From positions 62,001-126,000 of the forward strand of contig JAMPIT010000540.1 in assembly GCA_026261815.1 (NCBI GenBank): 64,000 nt of DNA. The letters are read 5' to 3'. The notes beneath the pieces are model-generated. The model did no database searches and was not told the DNA's origin. It saw only the letters and a list, made by a program, of their open reading frames with translations. Shown one piece after another: positions 34,626 to 46,800 of the stretch (positions are counted from its first letter, which is position 1; each line of letters starts with the position of its first letter). Source of the stretch: Monarcha castaneiventris obscurior. Lineage: Eukaryota; Chordata; Aves; Passeriformes; Monarchidae. A program made the translations under genes and the position numbers.

Positions 34626-37600
34626 GTGACACTGATTTATTGTGGTATTCCTCTCTGAAATTTCCACCCAGCAATTCCTCATCAATATGCCTACACCAGG
34701 CTGGAGGTATTTAAATTGAGCCTTGGAAGAAAATTTGCTACCAGATGAAAAAAGCTTCTGAGTTAGAAGATTTAAGATACAAAGTCATAGACTCTGACTG
34801 TTGGACTTCAATGCGTTTCTTATTTTAAAAGAAGGTAAAAGCAGAAGTCGACATGACATTAATACTGAATCATCAAATAAAAATTCTGGGAGTCCATAAT
34901 GATAAATGTATAAGCATTTGGGAAAATACACAACATTTCTCCAGCTATGCTGATCACAGAAACACTGTTTTCAGGTTTGCCCTGTGAACAAGATTGTTGT
35001 ATGCATAAGTGTTTAACAGGAATAAAACAGTAAAATGAAACAAACAAAAAAGAAAAAAGTGGTTTTAATTTGCACTACAAATAAATGTCAGTATTGGAAA
35101 ATTAACCAGAAATTATTTGAGCACTGGAACATTCATTTTCCCCAGCAGAATAATTAGAATCAAATATTACTGAGTGTATTTCTCATTTTCCAGTCCATTT
35201 TACTCTAGTTCTTCAGATCTGCTATACCAATTTTCTCCAACATGCCATGCAGAAAAAAAGAGTGAGGAGAAATGGGCTATCCTATGAATGAGAAGCACAA
35301 GTACAAGGATTTCTGTACATCTGCCAAAAAATACATTAATTACAATCACAACAAAGATCCTTGCAAGCATTATGTGTCTCTTCCTGCTGTTAGCAGCTTC
35401 TCCTTATGCTAGAAATTCTTTATTGTTAAAAAAAATTTCTCAGAAGAAAGCTTATTTCCATTAAATTCTTGACTCAAATTTTAAAAGAAAAAAATTGAAA
35501 AATATTCTATATTGTTGTCTTTTAAACAAATCTGTAGGTATATTGGAGGATATTTTTTACTTAAAAAAACTTTTTTTCTGTTGTGAGGCAACTTAAAGCC
35601 TCTTAAGGATTCCAGAAAAACAGTTTCACTTTTTCATTTCATCTTTGTTTATGGAAAATCTAAATTGTAGTCATTATTTCTTATGCAGAGAACAAAACAT
35701 TCTGAAGTCTTGAAAATTTCCTGTAATTGGGAAAAACTCCTTTGTTTTACTATGTACAAACATGTTCAGTGTAATACAATAAAACACTATTTTACTTCTA
35801 TAAAATTCTTCTCATTGTTCAGTCATTTTGCCTTTTATTTCCCTTTGATTTTTATGGGAAATTTGGTCATATATTCTGGAAAAATAAACAATTTTTTTAA
35901 TTACACTATAAGATACCCTTCGTGGCTATAATGACTGTAAAAACCTATTTACCATATGCATGAAGATTCTTCTTGGACAGAGCAAACAATTCTGTAAGAA
36001 AAGTTAAGTTCCAAAACAGTTTTTCAATTATGTGTATAATTTTATGTCACCAGTAATCCTATGAAATTCTCTGTTAAGATCATAAAATAGGTACTTTTAA
36101 TCAATTTTTTGAGGGTAAAATTTTTTTCTTTATTGAAAATTTCTGTTGATTTATTTTTGTTCTTTAATTTTTCTTTATAAATGAAACAGCAGCACTAAAA
36201 ATACAATTGGATTTAAAAATGGATCTCAGTCCTCTTTACCAATATTATGGCAGAGCACAGAACACCTGGACAGAGAGAGGTTAGATGACAGAGAACTTTT
36301 TGAACAAAATAAAAAGTAACTATATATTATGTATATATAAAATGTGAAAAAATCTTACTTCACTGACCATTGGAATTCAGTTAATCCATTTCAGCTGCAA
36401 AAGAAAAAGATGCAGAGATGCTATGGAACATGAAAAAGAAATTACATGCAGACTTCAATAGCGGTTTCTTACTTAGTAAAGAAATTAGAAAGTCACTCAA
36501 AGTTATTTTCATTCTCCCAGTAACTTAATTACAGCAATTGAACCTGAACAAAGCTTGAACTGTAAATAAGCATGCTCCAAAAGCAATCAAAAATTAAATC
36601 AATGAGACTTGCAGTCACAAACAAAAACAGCTCAAGGATATTCAGATGCATAGACAAATAGACTTCTTCTTTCCACCAAATCAGAAGCTAGAAGGGAAGG
36701 GATGAGGAGCCAAGATGGGGTGGGAAGACTAGTAAGTGGAGAAAGTGAGCAGCAGCAAATAATTCCAATTGATATCACCTTGTTCTGACCCTAGTACCCA
36801 CTGCAGCATCACTTCCAAGAGCAGCTGCTTCTTCTGGATGCAATCATAGGTAGAGTAGTCCTGCAGCAGTGTGGCACTTTACCTCTCAGCAATGTGATAC
36901 CCTAGGCAAGGACTTTCTTTGCCCGTGCCTGGAGCTGCCCAGTTTGCAGACAGTGACATGTAACAGTTCAGAATGCATCTCTATTAGCTGTATGTGGGAA
37001 AATGAAATTAACAAGATCTCATCTGTGCGTGGCCCATACAGTGAAAGATGTCAGTAAAATTACTGCATATAAGCAAAGGAAAATTACCTTCCTTCTTTGG
37101 CTTTGACTGATCCTAAGACTATTTATAGCTGCATCATCCAAATTTTCTGTTTTCATTTTCTGGGATAGCCAGTCACATATATTAAAATGTGAGTAAAATG
37201 AAAATTTGAATTAAAACAAACAAACAAAACCAGTTAATTAAGAAATGCTAAACCTTAAACAAATTTTATTGAGACCTTTCCGGGGACTGTGCAAAGACAT
37301 GCTGGTCCAAAGGGAATCAGATGTTCAGTAAAGATTTGGATCTGATGGCAGCTGCTATAGATCAGCTAGCAGACCTCTGACATTACATTTTTTCTTCCTT
37401 TGCATCTTCTTCAACGTTAAAGCAATCAGCCTAGATGAACTGCATTTTTAATACGATTTCCTCCCTTTCTATTCAATCTTTGATAGGAAACCTTTTCAAA
37501 TTATCCTGAAAAGTACTAAGAAAGTAACTGAAAAGAAAAAGGGAACAGTCCCTGCCCAGTGCACTTCTGCTGAGTGCCCTAGAACATCACCAGGATTACA

Positions 37601-38640
37601 GGGCTTTTTTTCCCCTCTGCATATCAAAACAAAGATGATAGTGCAATGCCATGCTCACTTAGGAAAAAAATAAAGATTGAAGGTACTGGGGAAAGAGCAC
37701 ATGTGGAAACACTCTCTTTGATGGCAGGTAAAGAATCAGTAATTAATCATGTACTGTAACTGCAAAGCTTTCTCCTGGGAATGCCTTTGAAAAAAGTGGT
37801 AAGGATCACAGAAGAGACAAAAGTGGGTTCCATGGAGAAACCCAGCCTTTTTTAATGTGTTCCTCTGAAAATGTTCTTAAACATTCAGAAAAAAGTGATA
37901 AAGTGTAAAAATATACAGGATGTGACCTTACTGAAAGTGGCCTAGTGCTTTTATTCCTTCAGAGTCTTAACAGTAATCAAAGCTGTTCAGATGTATTCTC
38001 CAGAACCAGAGGACCATGATATGAAAGACACATTTGAACTTGGAACTGGCGTATTTAAAAATAATAAGAAAACCCTAATGTGTATGTGTCATATACTTGT
38101 TTGGAGTTTAGTTTTGGCTTTTAGTACTAAATACGTTTGCTGCTCACAAGAAAATGCCTTTCATAAAAAACACTTGACTTTGAACAAAGCCAGATTGCCC
38201 TGGAAATATCATAAGAAAACACAAGTAAACAGTTATGTTGTTAACCTTTTGTTTATTCAGGAAATAATCAAATTAGATAAGAAAGAAAATGATCCTACTG
38301 ATCACTGCTACAATATTAGTTTGTCCTTTCTCAAGTACCTCTTAAGCCCTCTCTCACTTTCTAAATGTAATATTCTGTCCAAAAGCTACCAAAGACCTGA
38401 AGAATTTCAATATGCTACAGATTTTGGGTTTCTGGACTAAAGTGACATTTGTGTAAGTTTTATAAATTGTTTTGTCCTCCTTCACAACACAGAAATCCAT
38501 TTGCTAATCCTTCATAAAATATCACTTCCAATGCACCTTCTTTAAATAATTATTCAGAATTAAAACAGGTAAGTTGCTACAACCCCCCACAGAAGGCAAG
38601 AGTAACAAACGTTCTTTTTAATAGATCCCTTGGGGTGGGT
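34626..38640. other. Unique AT-rich non-coding stretch
   Basis: No recognised gene or transposon in about 4 kb. A purine-rich patch lies at 36680-36730 and an (AAAC)n at 37213-37229. A 149-codon plus-strand frame at 37991-38440 is discussed under findings. Confidence 0.55.
37213..37229. repeat. (AAAC)n microsatellite
   Basis: Four tandem AAAC-type units. Confidence 0.8.
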
Positions 38641-38859
38641 TAGAGTGAAATGAAATTGAATGACCAGAGTTTGTAAATATACATAAGTAGGGTTTATTAT
38701 GGAACAATTGATTACAAAGGAAAACTTGTATGTAGCCATTTTGATTATTATTGTCTATAGTGATAACAACATGAAAGCATTGCAGTATGAAAGCAAATCA
38801 CCCAAGGACATGCACGAGGGAAAAGAAAGAAAGAAAAAGGACAGGAGCATGAAGATCTC

Positions 38860-39110
38860 ACCACCTGTAGGTCCCACAATGAGACTTGGGCAGTCTGGGT
38901 TAAGGTGGTGGTCACAGACCAGATCCATTGGATGGTGGGGGAAGTTCCAAAAAAGTGGTGGGAGAAATCCTTGAACACCAAATCTATTGGGTTTTATTCA
39001 CTCAGGTTTATATTTGCCCAGGTACCTTCCCTGGGGCGGGGCGTTTCACACTGGGTGATGTAATGTTGTTGATCACTGGACATTTTGGGAGTCTTCTATT
39101 TGCCCTATAA
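38860..39110 (-). mobile_element. Candidate LTR core on the minus strand (unbounded)
   Basis: Read on the minus strand there is a compact promoter: a GC box (complement of GGGGCGGGGC at 39033-39042), a TATAAA at 39012-39007 and an AATAAA at 38998-38993, all within 50 bp. The order GC box, TATA, AATAAA just before the likely cap site resembles some avian retroviral LTRs. The segment is clearly less AT-rich than its surroundings. I could not find TG...CA ends with a matching target duplication, so the limits are approximate and the retroviral origin is inferred. Confidence 0.4.
39007..39012 (-). promoter_or_regulatory. TATA box in candidate LTR
   Basis: TATAAA on the minus strand, about 20 bp downstream of a GC box on that strand. 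Confidence 0.4.
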
Positions 39111-39164
39111 TGCATTAATCTGTCCAATACTAATTGATTCCAGAAATAAGTGATAACTTAATGG

Positions 39165-39177
39165 TTTTTTTTTTTTT
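39165..39177. repeat. T13 homopolymer
   Basis: Thirteen consecutive T. Confidence 0.9.
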
Positions 39178-39700
39178 CCCCATTCCTTATTTGTTTTAAC
39201 TCTGAACTCAGTCTTGGCTTATTCATGTAAGATCTTACTGTGAAGTCAAAATAATTTCTCCATAAATAAGGCCAACTTCATCTGACTACACTTTCCTGGC
39301 CTATTTCCCTTTTCCCCCTTCATATTAGCACAACTAAATTATTTCTTCTGAATTTAAGGATAAAACCAACCACAAAAGTAGTATTGCAATAAGGGTCAGC
39401 AATTGCTATTGCCTTTATTTCAGCAGAAATAGACTAACTTCTTGTTCTTTTGCTATACAAGTAGTTGGAAACATTATAAACAAGTTTTCTGAGAATTAAA
39501 TTTTCTGAGAATCAATCCAGCAAAACTATTTCTTTTGTCTTCAACTAAAATCTGTAAAATGGATTAAGTTATCAGAATGAAACATGCAGCACATGAACTC
39601 ACAAATTACCCTTGTGATACAACAGAGTCAAGTTACAGATTCCAAGGTAGTTAAAGAAAGACAGACATTACCCCAGACTGCTGCCCTAACTATGCTTTTT

Positions 39701-39714
39701 GTTGTTGTTGTTGT
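39701..39714. repeat. (GTT)n microsatellite
   Basis: Four to five GTT units. Confidence 0.9.
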
Positions 39715-42700
39715 ATAAGATCAATATAATTGCTTTTTTCCCCAGTGACTTCACTGACATTTTAGTGTATATCTCTTATGAACACTTCAGGTCTTATATT
39801 GACATCAAACTACCTGAACCAAGTTTCTCTGTGCTACTTAAATTCCACTTATGTGTTATAAATTTTTACGTTTCAGTTTTAATTAAATATGTATTATATG
39901 TTCTATATAAATTATTATGTTATTACTTTGTATACAGCATAATATAATACCTTATATTATATACCATAATACCTTTTCTTGTAAAACTACCTTAGTACAA
40001 AATGATTGATGCTTACAGAATCAGCACAGAATATGCAACTGCTTAACATTTAGTTTTCTTTTTTAGAGCCATACAAATTATGACCTGCTATTAGAACAGA
40101 CTTATTAACTTTTGATATCTATCACTCTGTACTTTCTGAATGATCAGTATTGGTTTTTTCTGTCACCTTTGGTGTGAGGTGATGGTGTTATAATCACTGG
40201 ACCATAGAGTCATTGCTATAATTAGCATTAGTTATTCAATTTAAGATGCTTATGTCCTGATTGTCCAGGGGACACACAGTCTTCAAAATATTTATTCTTA
40301 AAATACTCAGAATTTTACAGTGCAATGAAAGAATGTACTTTTGATGAAAACACAAGCAAAAAAATACTAGACTTGCCCAGATTACAAGGCAATTTCATAA
40401 AACAGGCAGGGACAGAACTGATTGGACCAGGGGCATCCTAGTGTCCTAGTGTCCAAATCATCAGATCACTTTTCTCTGCCAGAGCAGTTTTCTTGCTTTC
40501 CAGAATTTTTTTCCACTCTACTTCCTGCCATTTTGTGTTAGGAAAATTGCTAGGCCTCTGTCTTGTAAAACCTTGTTTCATCCACAGACTGTACTTTATC
40601 CTACCTAATGAATGAGGCATGGATTCAGAAGGAAAAAGGAACCAATTTAAATCATCAGAGACTGCTGCACAGGACCTACGCATGCAGGATATCTTAACAA
40701 CAATTAAAAATGTCAAAATTATTTATTTTGAACATAGCTTCCAGACTGTTTTAGAAAAACAAATATATCTTCCTCTCTCTACCAAAACGCAATTGTACAG
40801 CACCACATTGATTTTCCTGTCATTTGTCATTAAACTCCCAAGTATAGCAGAGATAATGCAGCAACTAGTCGATGTAACAACTGAATATACTTCTTTCTTT
40901 AGGGTTAGATAGTAAAGGAATGACTGGAGAATTTCCTGTTTTCTTCCTTAAAATGTCATTTTACCCACTCTTGGCTCTAATCCAGGTTTTGATCACAGTA
41001 TTACACAAGGAAAGACTACAGACACTTGTGGCCCCTCCCCCTAAAACAGATCCCTTTGAGATCTCAAAGCACATGCACTGAAGATGAATCAAAATTCACA
41101 GGAGGCTGTGACAGTGCAATAATAAATAGCAGTTATAATACTTTTTTCCAGTTTCATCTGTCTGCTAAAACAATGTGGATAAAATGGTTTATTGAAAACT
41201 ACACACAACTAAGACAATAAAGAAGCATTCTATTCCCCATTAAGTAGCCTCTAACCTTCATGGGAAGCCTAGTCCAGGTGAATACTGAGATGCCTTTAAT
41301 TTTCAGACCTCCATTCTGCCACTTTACACTGCTGCATTCCTGTTGTAAAGCTGTTTTGTCTAGCTGTTCATTTTAATTTTTATCATTGCACAGTTTTACC
41401 AAACTTCAAGATAGTAAAATTTAAAAGTCCTTACATGAAATTTTGGTATAGAAATTCTGTTGTCAACACTAGGAAATATTTTAGGAATTATAAATTGAAT
41501 GGATTTTTTTTTTTCCCTTGTCCTTACTTGCCTTTGACTGAGTTAGCCATTGCTAATTCTTTCAAGAAATGGAGCTGTCTCTCTTATTTTATACGCACCA
41601 TATCTTATAAAAAGGATAGAGAAACTTAAATACTTCTAAATTCTAGTTCTCATAAAATTTAGGTTTTTTTAATCACACATTAGGTCATACACTCACAACT
41701 GCATGCTGATATATAAAATATTTTCTAATTTTTAACTTTGCCAATCAGTTTCTCCTGCTCTCTTATATTATCAGTTTCAGATGCACAGAAATGTATCATT
41801 CAATGCCCTTTTCTCTAAGGCAGTGTGTCTAGAGCCATCATCACATGTTTGTGCTTTTCAGTATAAATCAAAACCGAAGACCCACTTATTTTTGCTTTGC
41901 TTTCAAATGTATAGAATTTGGTATTGGTGACCATGATTTCTTCAAATGTTCTTTCAGATATCTTACCATGAGAAAAAAAATTACGTAAGTCAAGATGATG
42001 GGATAGAAATTGAAGAAACAAAGAAATTTTCCACTTGAGATCTCAAATTAAAATTTAAATGCTACAGAAAGCTGTTAAAAATTCTATTCATGCTAAGTAT
42101 AAAACTGGTCTTTATTTTCCTTTATTTCTGAAAGTATAATTGACATATTTTTGTTATCAATGCCATCAGACTTTTCAGAAGCAGGAAAACATTGCATGCC
42201 CTTAAAAGGAAATTAAAATTTCAGACATATTTTCCACAGAAACATTTTTATTAAACCTCTATTTCTACTCTATACTTTGACTAGCAGTAGTAGACATTAT
42301 CACCTTTTTCATTGCTTTGCTTTTTGAGACAATTTAGTTTTCAAATAAGATAGTTTTAACTAAAATATTCCCTGTATTCTGTCCTTGACTTCTGAGTTCC
42401 ACTACTGATGCAGAACTAAAACATCATCTGAGCCTCCATGAAGAATCAAAGTCCTGTTGCATTGGCTGCAATTTCCAGCTTCTTGAATTAACGCTTAAAT
42501 AACTCCTACGTTTGTAAGGAGCCTCAGCTGTACACCATGAATCTCGGAAGATGTGTGAAACACACATCTGTTTGCAACTGTAGAATGCACAACAATGTTT
42601 TAATGAGTTTTCATTTAAATTTAAAGAAGGAACTACATGTTTTTCTTGTATTTATCTGCTTTGCTTTTGACAGAACAAACCACTATAAATTGTTCCATGT

Positions 42701-43033
42701 AATGAACTGACAGATCCTCTTAACATGGAAATTACAGGTTTAAATTTTCATTCCGCAGCAAAAAACAACAGACCTGTAAAACATGTTTTAAAACTATGTT
42801 TCCATTTAACCCCCTGTTTACTGCTGTTTACATTTAATGAGAACATTTAATAGCTCTCCATATATGCAGATTTGCAATTTTTGTTCTCTAAAACATTATG
42901 AGTTATAAAATACACATGCTGGCTGGAAGAACTCTGCTAGTAGCTCTTCCAGCTCCGGAGTGCTTCATATTTTTATACAAAACTGTATGTTGGCTTATGT
43001 CCTACGAAGTATGGTGAGTGACATTCATGTTGC

Positions 43034-43051
43034 CAGAGCCATTTGGCTCTG
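43034..43051. repeat. Perfect 8-bp-arm hairpin
   Basis: CAGAGCCATTTGGCTCTG: 8-bp arms around TT. Too short to assign a role. Confidence 0.5.
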
Positions 43052-43195
43052 TGGCCATCTAATGAGGACCACTGAAACTTAGAGTTCTCCAAGGAAAGAA
43101 CTCTTACAAATGGTGCAGCCTTGTAAAGGAAACATAAAGGATGGAGTAGAACAGCTGTTACACCCATGTCACTCAAACCTATGCCAAACCAAAGT

Positions 43196-43200
43196 TCTTT
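43196..43200. repeat. Probable target-site duplication, left
   Basis: TCTTT, matching CCTTT at 43793-43797 in four of five bases. Confidence 0.45.
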
Positions 43201-43792
43201 TGTCTGGGTAGATGGAAAGGAGAAAATCCCAACCACATATTTTCAGGAGGTAAAAAACAAAAGTTTACTGCCAAGCTATAGAAAACTAAGGAACATTGGC
43301 AAAAGAGTAAATACAACATAACATCACTTATCACAGAATACACTTGGTCCACTGAACATAGGAAGCCTTATAATCCATTCTATATTACTTTCTGTGAGAA
43401 GAGAGTTAGAAGAAGAAAGGGAGAAAAATGGAAAGACAGGAAAGATCTAGAGAAACGGGCATGTGGCTACCAGCTCCTGGGTTCCAGCGATGTAAAACTC
43501 CAGGATGAAGGTAGGGTAAAAGGAAAAGGTGATTGCCTCGTGAGAGCCTTAAGAGAACCTTCTTAAACCTTTTTGACCCATCCTGGGCCTTCCTCCCAGG
43601 TGGGATTTTGTTCTCTTGGCCACTTAGGCCGGATTAGGTGACACTGGGGGCTGCCTCCATTGTGCCATGATTGACAGATACTGTGGAGTGGAGGGGTATG
43701 GCGGGGTGGGCAGGGCACCACCTCACCAGAGCAAGGCCTGACCCACTCCATACCACACATTCCAAGCCCTCAAGATGTCTCAAAACAGACCA
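43201..43792 (-). mobile_element. Solo LTR of an endogenous retrovirus, about 592 bp
   Basis: On the plus strand the element runs from TGTCTGGGTAG to CAAAACAGACCA. The ends form a short inverted repeat (TG(G)TCTG...CAGACA) as LTR ends do, and the flanks TCTTT/CCTTT agree in four of five bases. Read on the minus strand, a GC-rich upstream region (43560-43760) is followed by a pyrimidine-rich middle. AGTAAA (plus 43264-43269), a polyadenylation-like signal, lies 63 bp before the 3' end, followed by TTTTGTTTTTTACCTCC. This layout gives a minus-strand LTR. A 65-codon minus-strand frame inside it is not a gene. No internal retroviral genes are present. Confidence 0.65.
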
Positions 43793-43797
43793 CCTTT
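43793..43797. repeat. Probable target-site duplication, right
   Basis: CCTTT, pairing with TCTTT at 43196-43200 with one mismatch. Confidence 0.45.
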
Positions 43798-46574
43798 CCA
43801 GTCTCTGACAATGGCATAGAATTAATTTAGTACTTCTAAACTTTAAAAAGAAACTACTCTAGAGTCTGTCCTATAAAAGGAAAATTAGAAGTAATCAAGT
43901 TGCACTGACAAGCTCAAAAACTGTGAAATAATAATGCCTTAGTGTGTGAGGAAAGTAAGATAATTGGTATGTACCACGCACATGTCATTGACTGGCAAAA
44001 AAAATAGAAATAAATGCATCTGGTAGAATATTCAAGAGACTGGCTGACTATACATTTTTGATAACACATTTCATATTAAGTAAAACATCAGAAAATCAAA
44101 GTACAGCATAATTTTACACAGACTATCAATTTCTGAATCATAACAGACATATTTTATTGTAAACAGAAGGAAGTTCTTCCGATTTTTGCTCTAGCTAAGC
44201 AAAAGATACAGCAATGTCCTTCTAGCCTTGCTTCTTGTATTAGAAATTTCATTAGTTTGTCCAGAATTATTCTGACTGACTTAGGTAGACATTTAACAAG
44301 GCTCATTCCTTAAATACTGTCAGTGACATTAAAGCAGCAGTACAGTAAGAAAATGAGAGTCTGTATTCAAAAACTGAACAATTGCAACTGTTTGATAGGT
44401 TCTCTTCTTTATAGAAAATTGCTGGAAAGGACTCCAGCTGTGTTCAACTTTTTACCAAAATCACCTCTCATAAGATCTTGAAAACTGGGCTAAAGACAAT
44501 AATAAAACTTAATATAGGAGCAAAAAGAAGTGTTGATGACATTAAGTTTTTGCCTGAGGTCTTTTGAGATCTTAATTTCATCTCACATTCATTCTTTTCT
44601 AAGACAATAGAGAGTTCTCTTTTAAAAATATTTTTTCTCTTTTTTATTTTTTTTTTTAGCAAAGAAAGAAGATTTGTGTAATGGTAGTGTATACCTAACT
44701 ACCCTAAGAATAAGCCAGAACAATATACTCCAAATTGATGGGAGTCATTTTGTCCCTGGAAAAATCCTATAAAGCATATGGGCTTGGAATTTACAGACAT
44801 AAAACAAAATTACCACTCTACTGATGTTACATGATATAGATACTTATATATCTTAAATATGTCATTCTTATGCAACTGATAATCATGTAATCTGAAATAA
44901 TATCATCTGTTATAACTGTGAAGTATATATAACTGTTTGTGTGATCTGTGATGGAGTTCTCTCTTTTACGTAAAAGTTTTCATGTCTTGGGCTTTTTTTT
45001 TCCTTAGAATGGTATTCTCAATTTATAATAGTAAAACTCAGAATGGAACCCATTGTATTCTGCTGCAATTTGAAACTGGACAAACCAGAAAAAATATGCG
45101 ATCTCTGAACAACATCAGGAATAGATATTAATGTATATATATGCACTTCACATGTCCTTCAGATCTGTAATGTTGGTGTAAGAGTAAAGAGCATCTTGTT
45201 TTCTTTTTTTTTGCACGAATTTAGTTCACTTACTTCCAACTGTCTTGATGACTAAGGGAAAAATGTACATATTTTAGAGTCCACAACTTCTAAACTGTTG
45301 GGGTTTTTTTAATTAATCAGTACCATCACAGAAACAGTTACAAGAATATCTTTGTATGAGCAAACCCATACAATTATTAACAAGAAGATGAGAAAAATTT
45401 AGCTACACCCTGTATAAATTATCTCACTGCAGATATTTTAATTTTAATTTGAGTTTAATCTTATTTGTATTACTCTTATTTCTCTTCTCGCTTCATATAT
45501 TCTTTGATTTATTTAAGTGTCCTTCACAAGTGTCCAGCAATACAGAAGTCCTTGGTTTTGAACTTAGCAGTTAATAGTGTTATAACAGTCTGCTGATACT
45601 TTAGATGAAGAGGGATCCTGTACTATTGAAACCAGCTGCTCCCTAGCCTATATATGAGAGCATATTGTGTGATGGTGACATGCAGGCTGATTCTTTCCAT
45701 TTGCATCATCTTCGAAAGTAAAAGGGATGAACCTAATAACCTTTAGGAGAATGTCATCATTTGAAGCAATAAAAATCTGCACACTCAGAATCATCCAGCC
45801 AAGTTTATAACTTCAATTAATTTTGCATGTACTTTTCATTATTTTACTTAGATGTTGCTACTTGTTAATGGTAGTGAGACTTCACTGGAAATCCCTCAGA
45901 AGTCATCTTTCAACTTGTAGTGGGTCTGAAATGGAGAATATGGAGATGAAGAAACCTGTGGGGCAATAAATTAATCCAGGGGCCACTTTATTCCATGCCT
46001 ACATTTTTTGCATAGAAAGTACTTCTCACAGCCAACAGGGACTCTAGCACCTCAGTATTCATTAAAACCAAAAATAAAACACAGATTTATTTCCAACCTT
46101 CCTTGCTATAACCTTGAAAGCATGAGCAGTGTCTGTAACCAATGCAAGGTAGCAGAGTGTAACCAAATATCTTCCTGAGATGAAGAAAATTTGAAGGTAT
46201 ATCTCTGAGAGCAGTGAACTTCCCCATTTCTCTCACTCAGGGCTTTGCAGACTCCATAGTTCCATATCTACAGATCATGTCATTTTTTCATAATATTCTA
46301 GAATACCATGCTTTCTTGTAGCCAGTCACCTAATATTTTAGGGGGTTTCTGGTTTTTTTTTTTTTCCTGCTCTTTTGGGAGACTCTGTTCACCTGTTTCT
46401 CATTCTGTAAATTCTCCAGAAGGGGGAATTAATCAGATTTTCTCATGTTGACTCCACTGTTCTGTTTTGTGTTGTATTTCTCTTTTACCTTGTTCTTATA
46501 CCATCATGTTTAAAAAAAAAAAAAAAAAACCAAAAAAAACAAAAAAAAAGGGTCATTCTGAGAATACAGGCTTC
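43798..46574. other. Unique AT-rich non-coding stretch
   Basis: No gene or transposon recognised. Ends in a T-rich region and the A-rich tract at 46512-46549. Confidence 0.55.
46512..46549. repeat. A-rich tract (A18, A8, A9)
   Basis: Three adenine runs separated by CC and C within 38 bp. It could be the poly(A) remnant of a plus-strand retroposition event, but I recognise no element upstream and see no flanking duplication. Confidence 0.85.
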
Positions 46575-46579
46575 TGGCA

Positions 46580-46800
46580 AATTTCAGTTGCCCCACTTAC
46601 ATGATGCCAAGGATTTTCTCCATTCTTAACTGCTCAAGGAAACTTCTAAATGCTCAAGGAATAAGGCAGTCACCAAAAATCTCTCAGGAAGCTTTATTAC
46701 TACCCAGAGCGCAGTCCCGACCCCTCAGCCCACAGCCATATAGGACTCTTTAGGATAACCCAGTTAAGAGCTTACTGTCTGGTGTAAACTGATTGTGAGC
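46580..46800 (-). mobile_element. Candidate LTR core on the minus strand (unbounded)
   Basis: On the minus strand a TATA-like CCTATATGG (plus 46736-46744) is followed about 40 bp later by AATAAAGCTTCCTGAGAG (AATAAA at plus 46693-46698). Between them lies a GC-rich stretch with CpGs that stands out here. This promoter-to-polyadenylation order is LTR-like. The plus-strand left end has TGCTCAAGGAA twice, 23 bp apart, either of which could be the TG/CA terminus. No target duplication was found. The retroviral origin is inferred. Confidence 0.35.

Larger units (their letters stand above)
39115..43200. other. Unique AT-rich non-coding stretch
   Basis: About 4 kb with no recognised gene or transposon. 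Simple repeats (T13, GTT), a 9-bp-arm AT hairpin at 39939-39960 and an 18-bp palindromic hairpin at 43034-43051 are the only structures seen. Confidence 0.55.

Noticed and set aside
40438..40716. 92-codon minus-strand frame
   Set aside because: No recognised motif; composition like its surroundings and splice sites not evident.
43563..43760. GC-rich 65-codon minus-strand frame
   Set aside because: Lies in the U3-like part of a solo LTR; no similarity to a retroviral protein.
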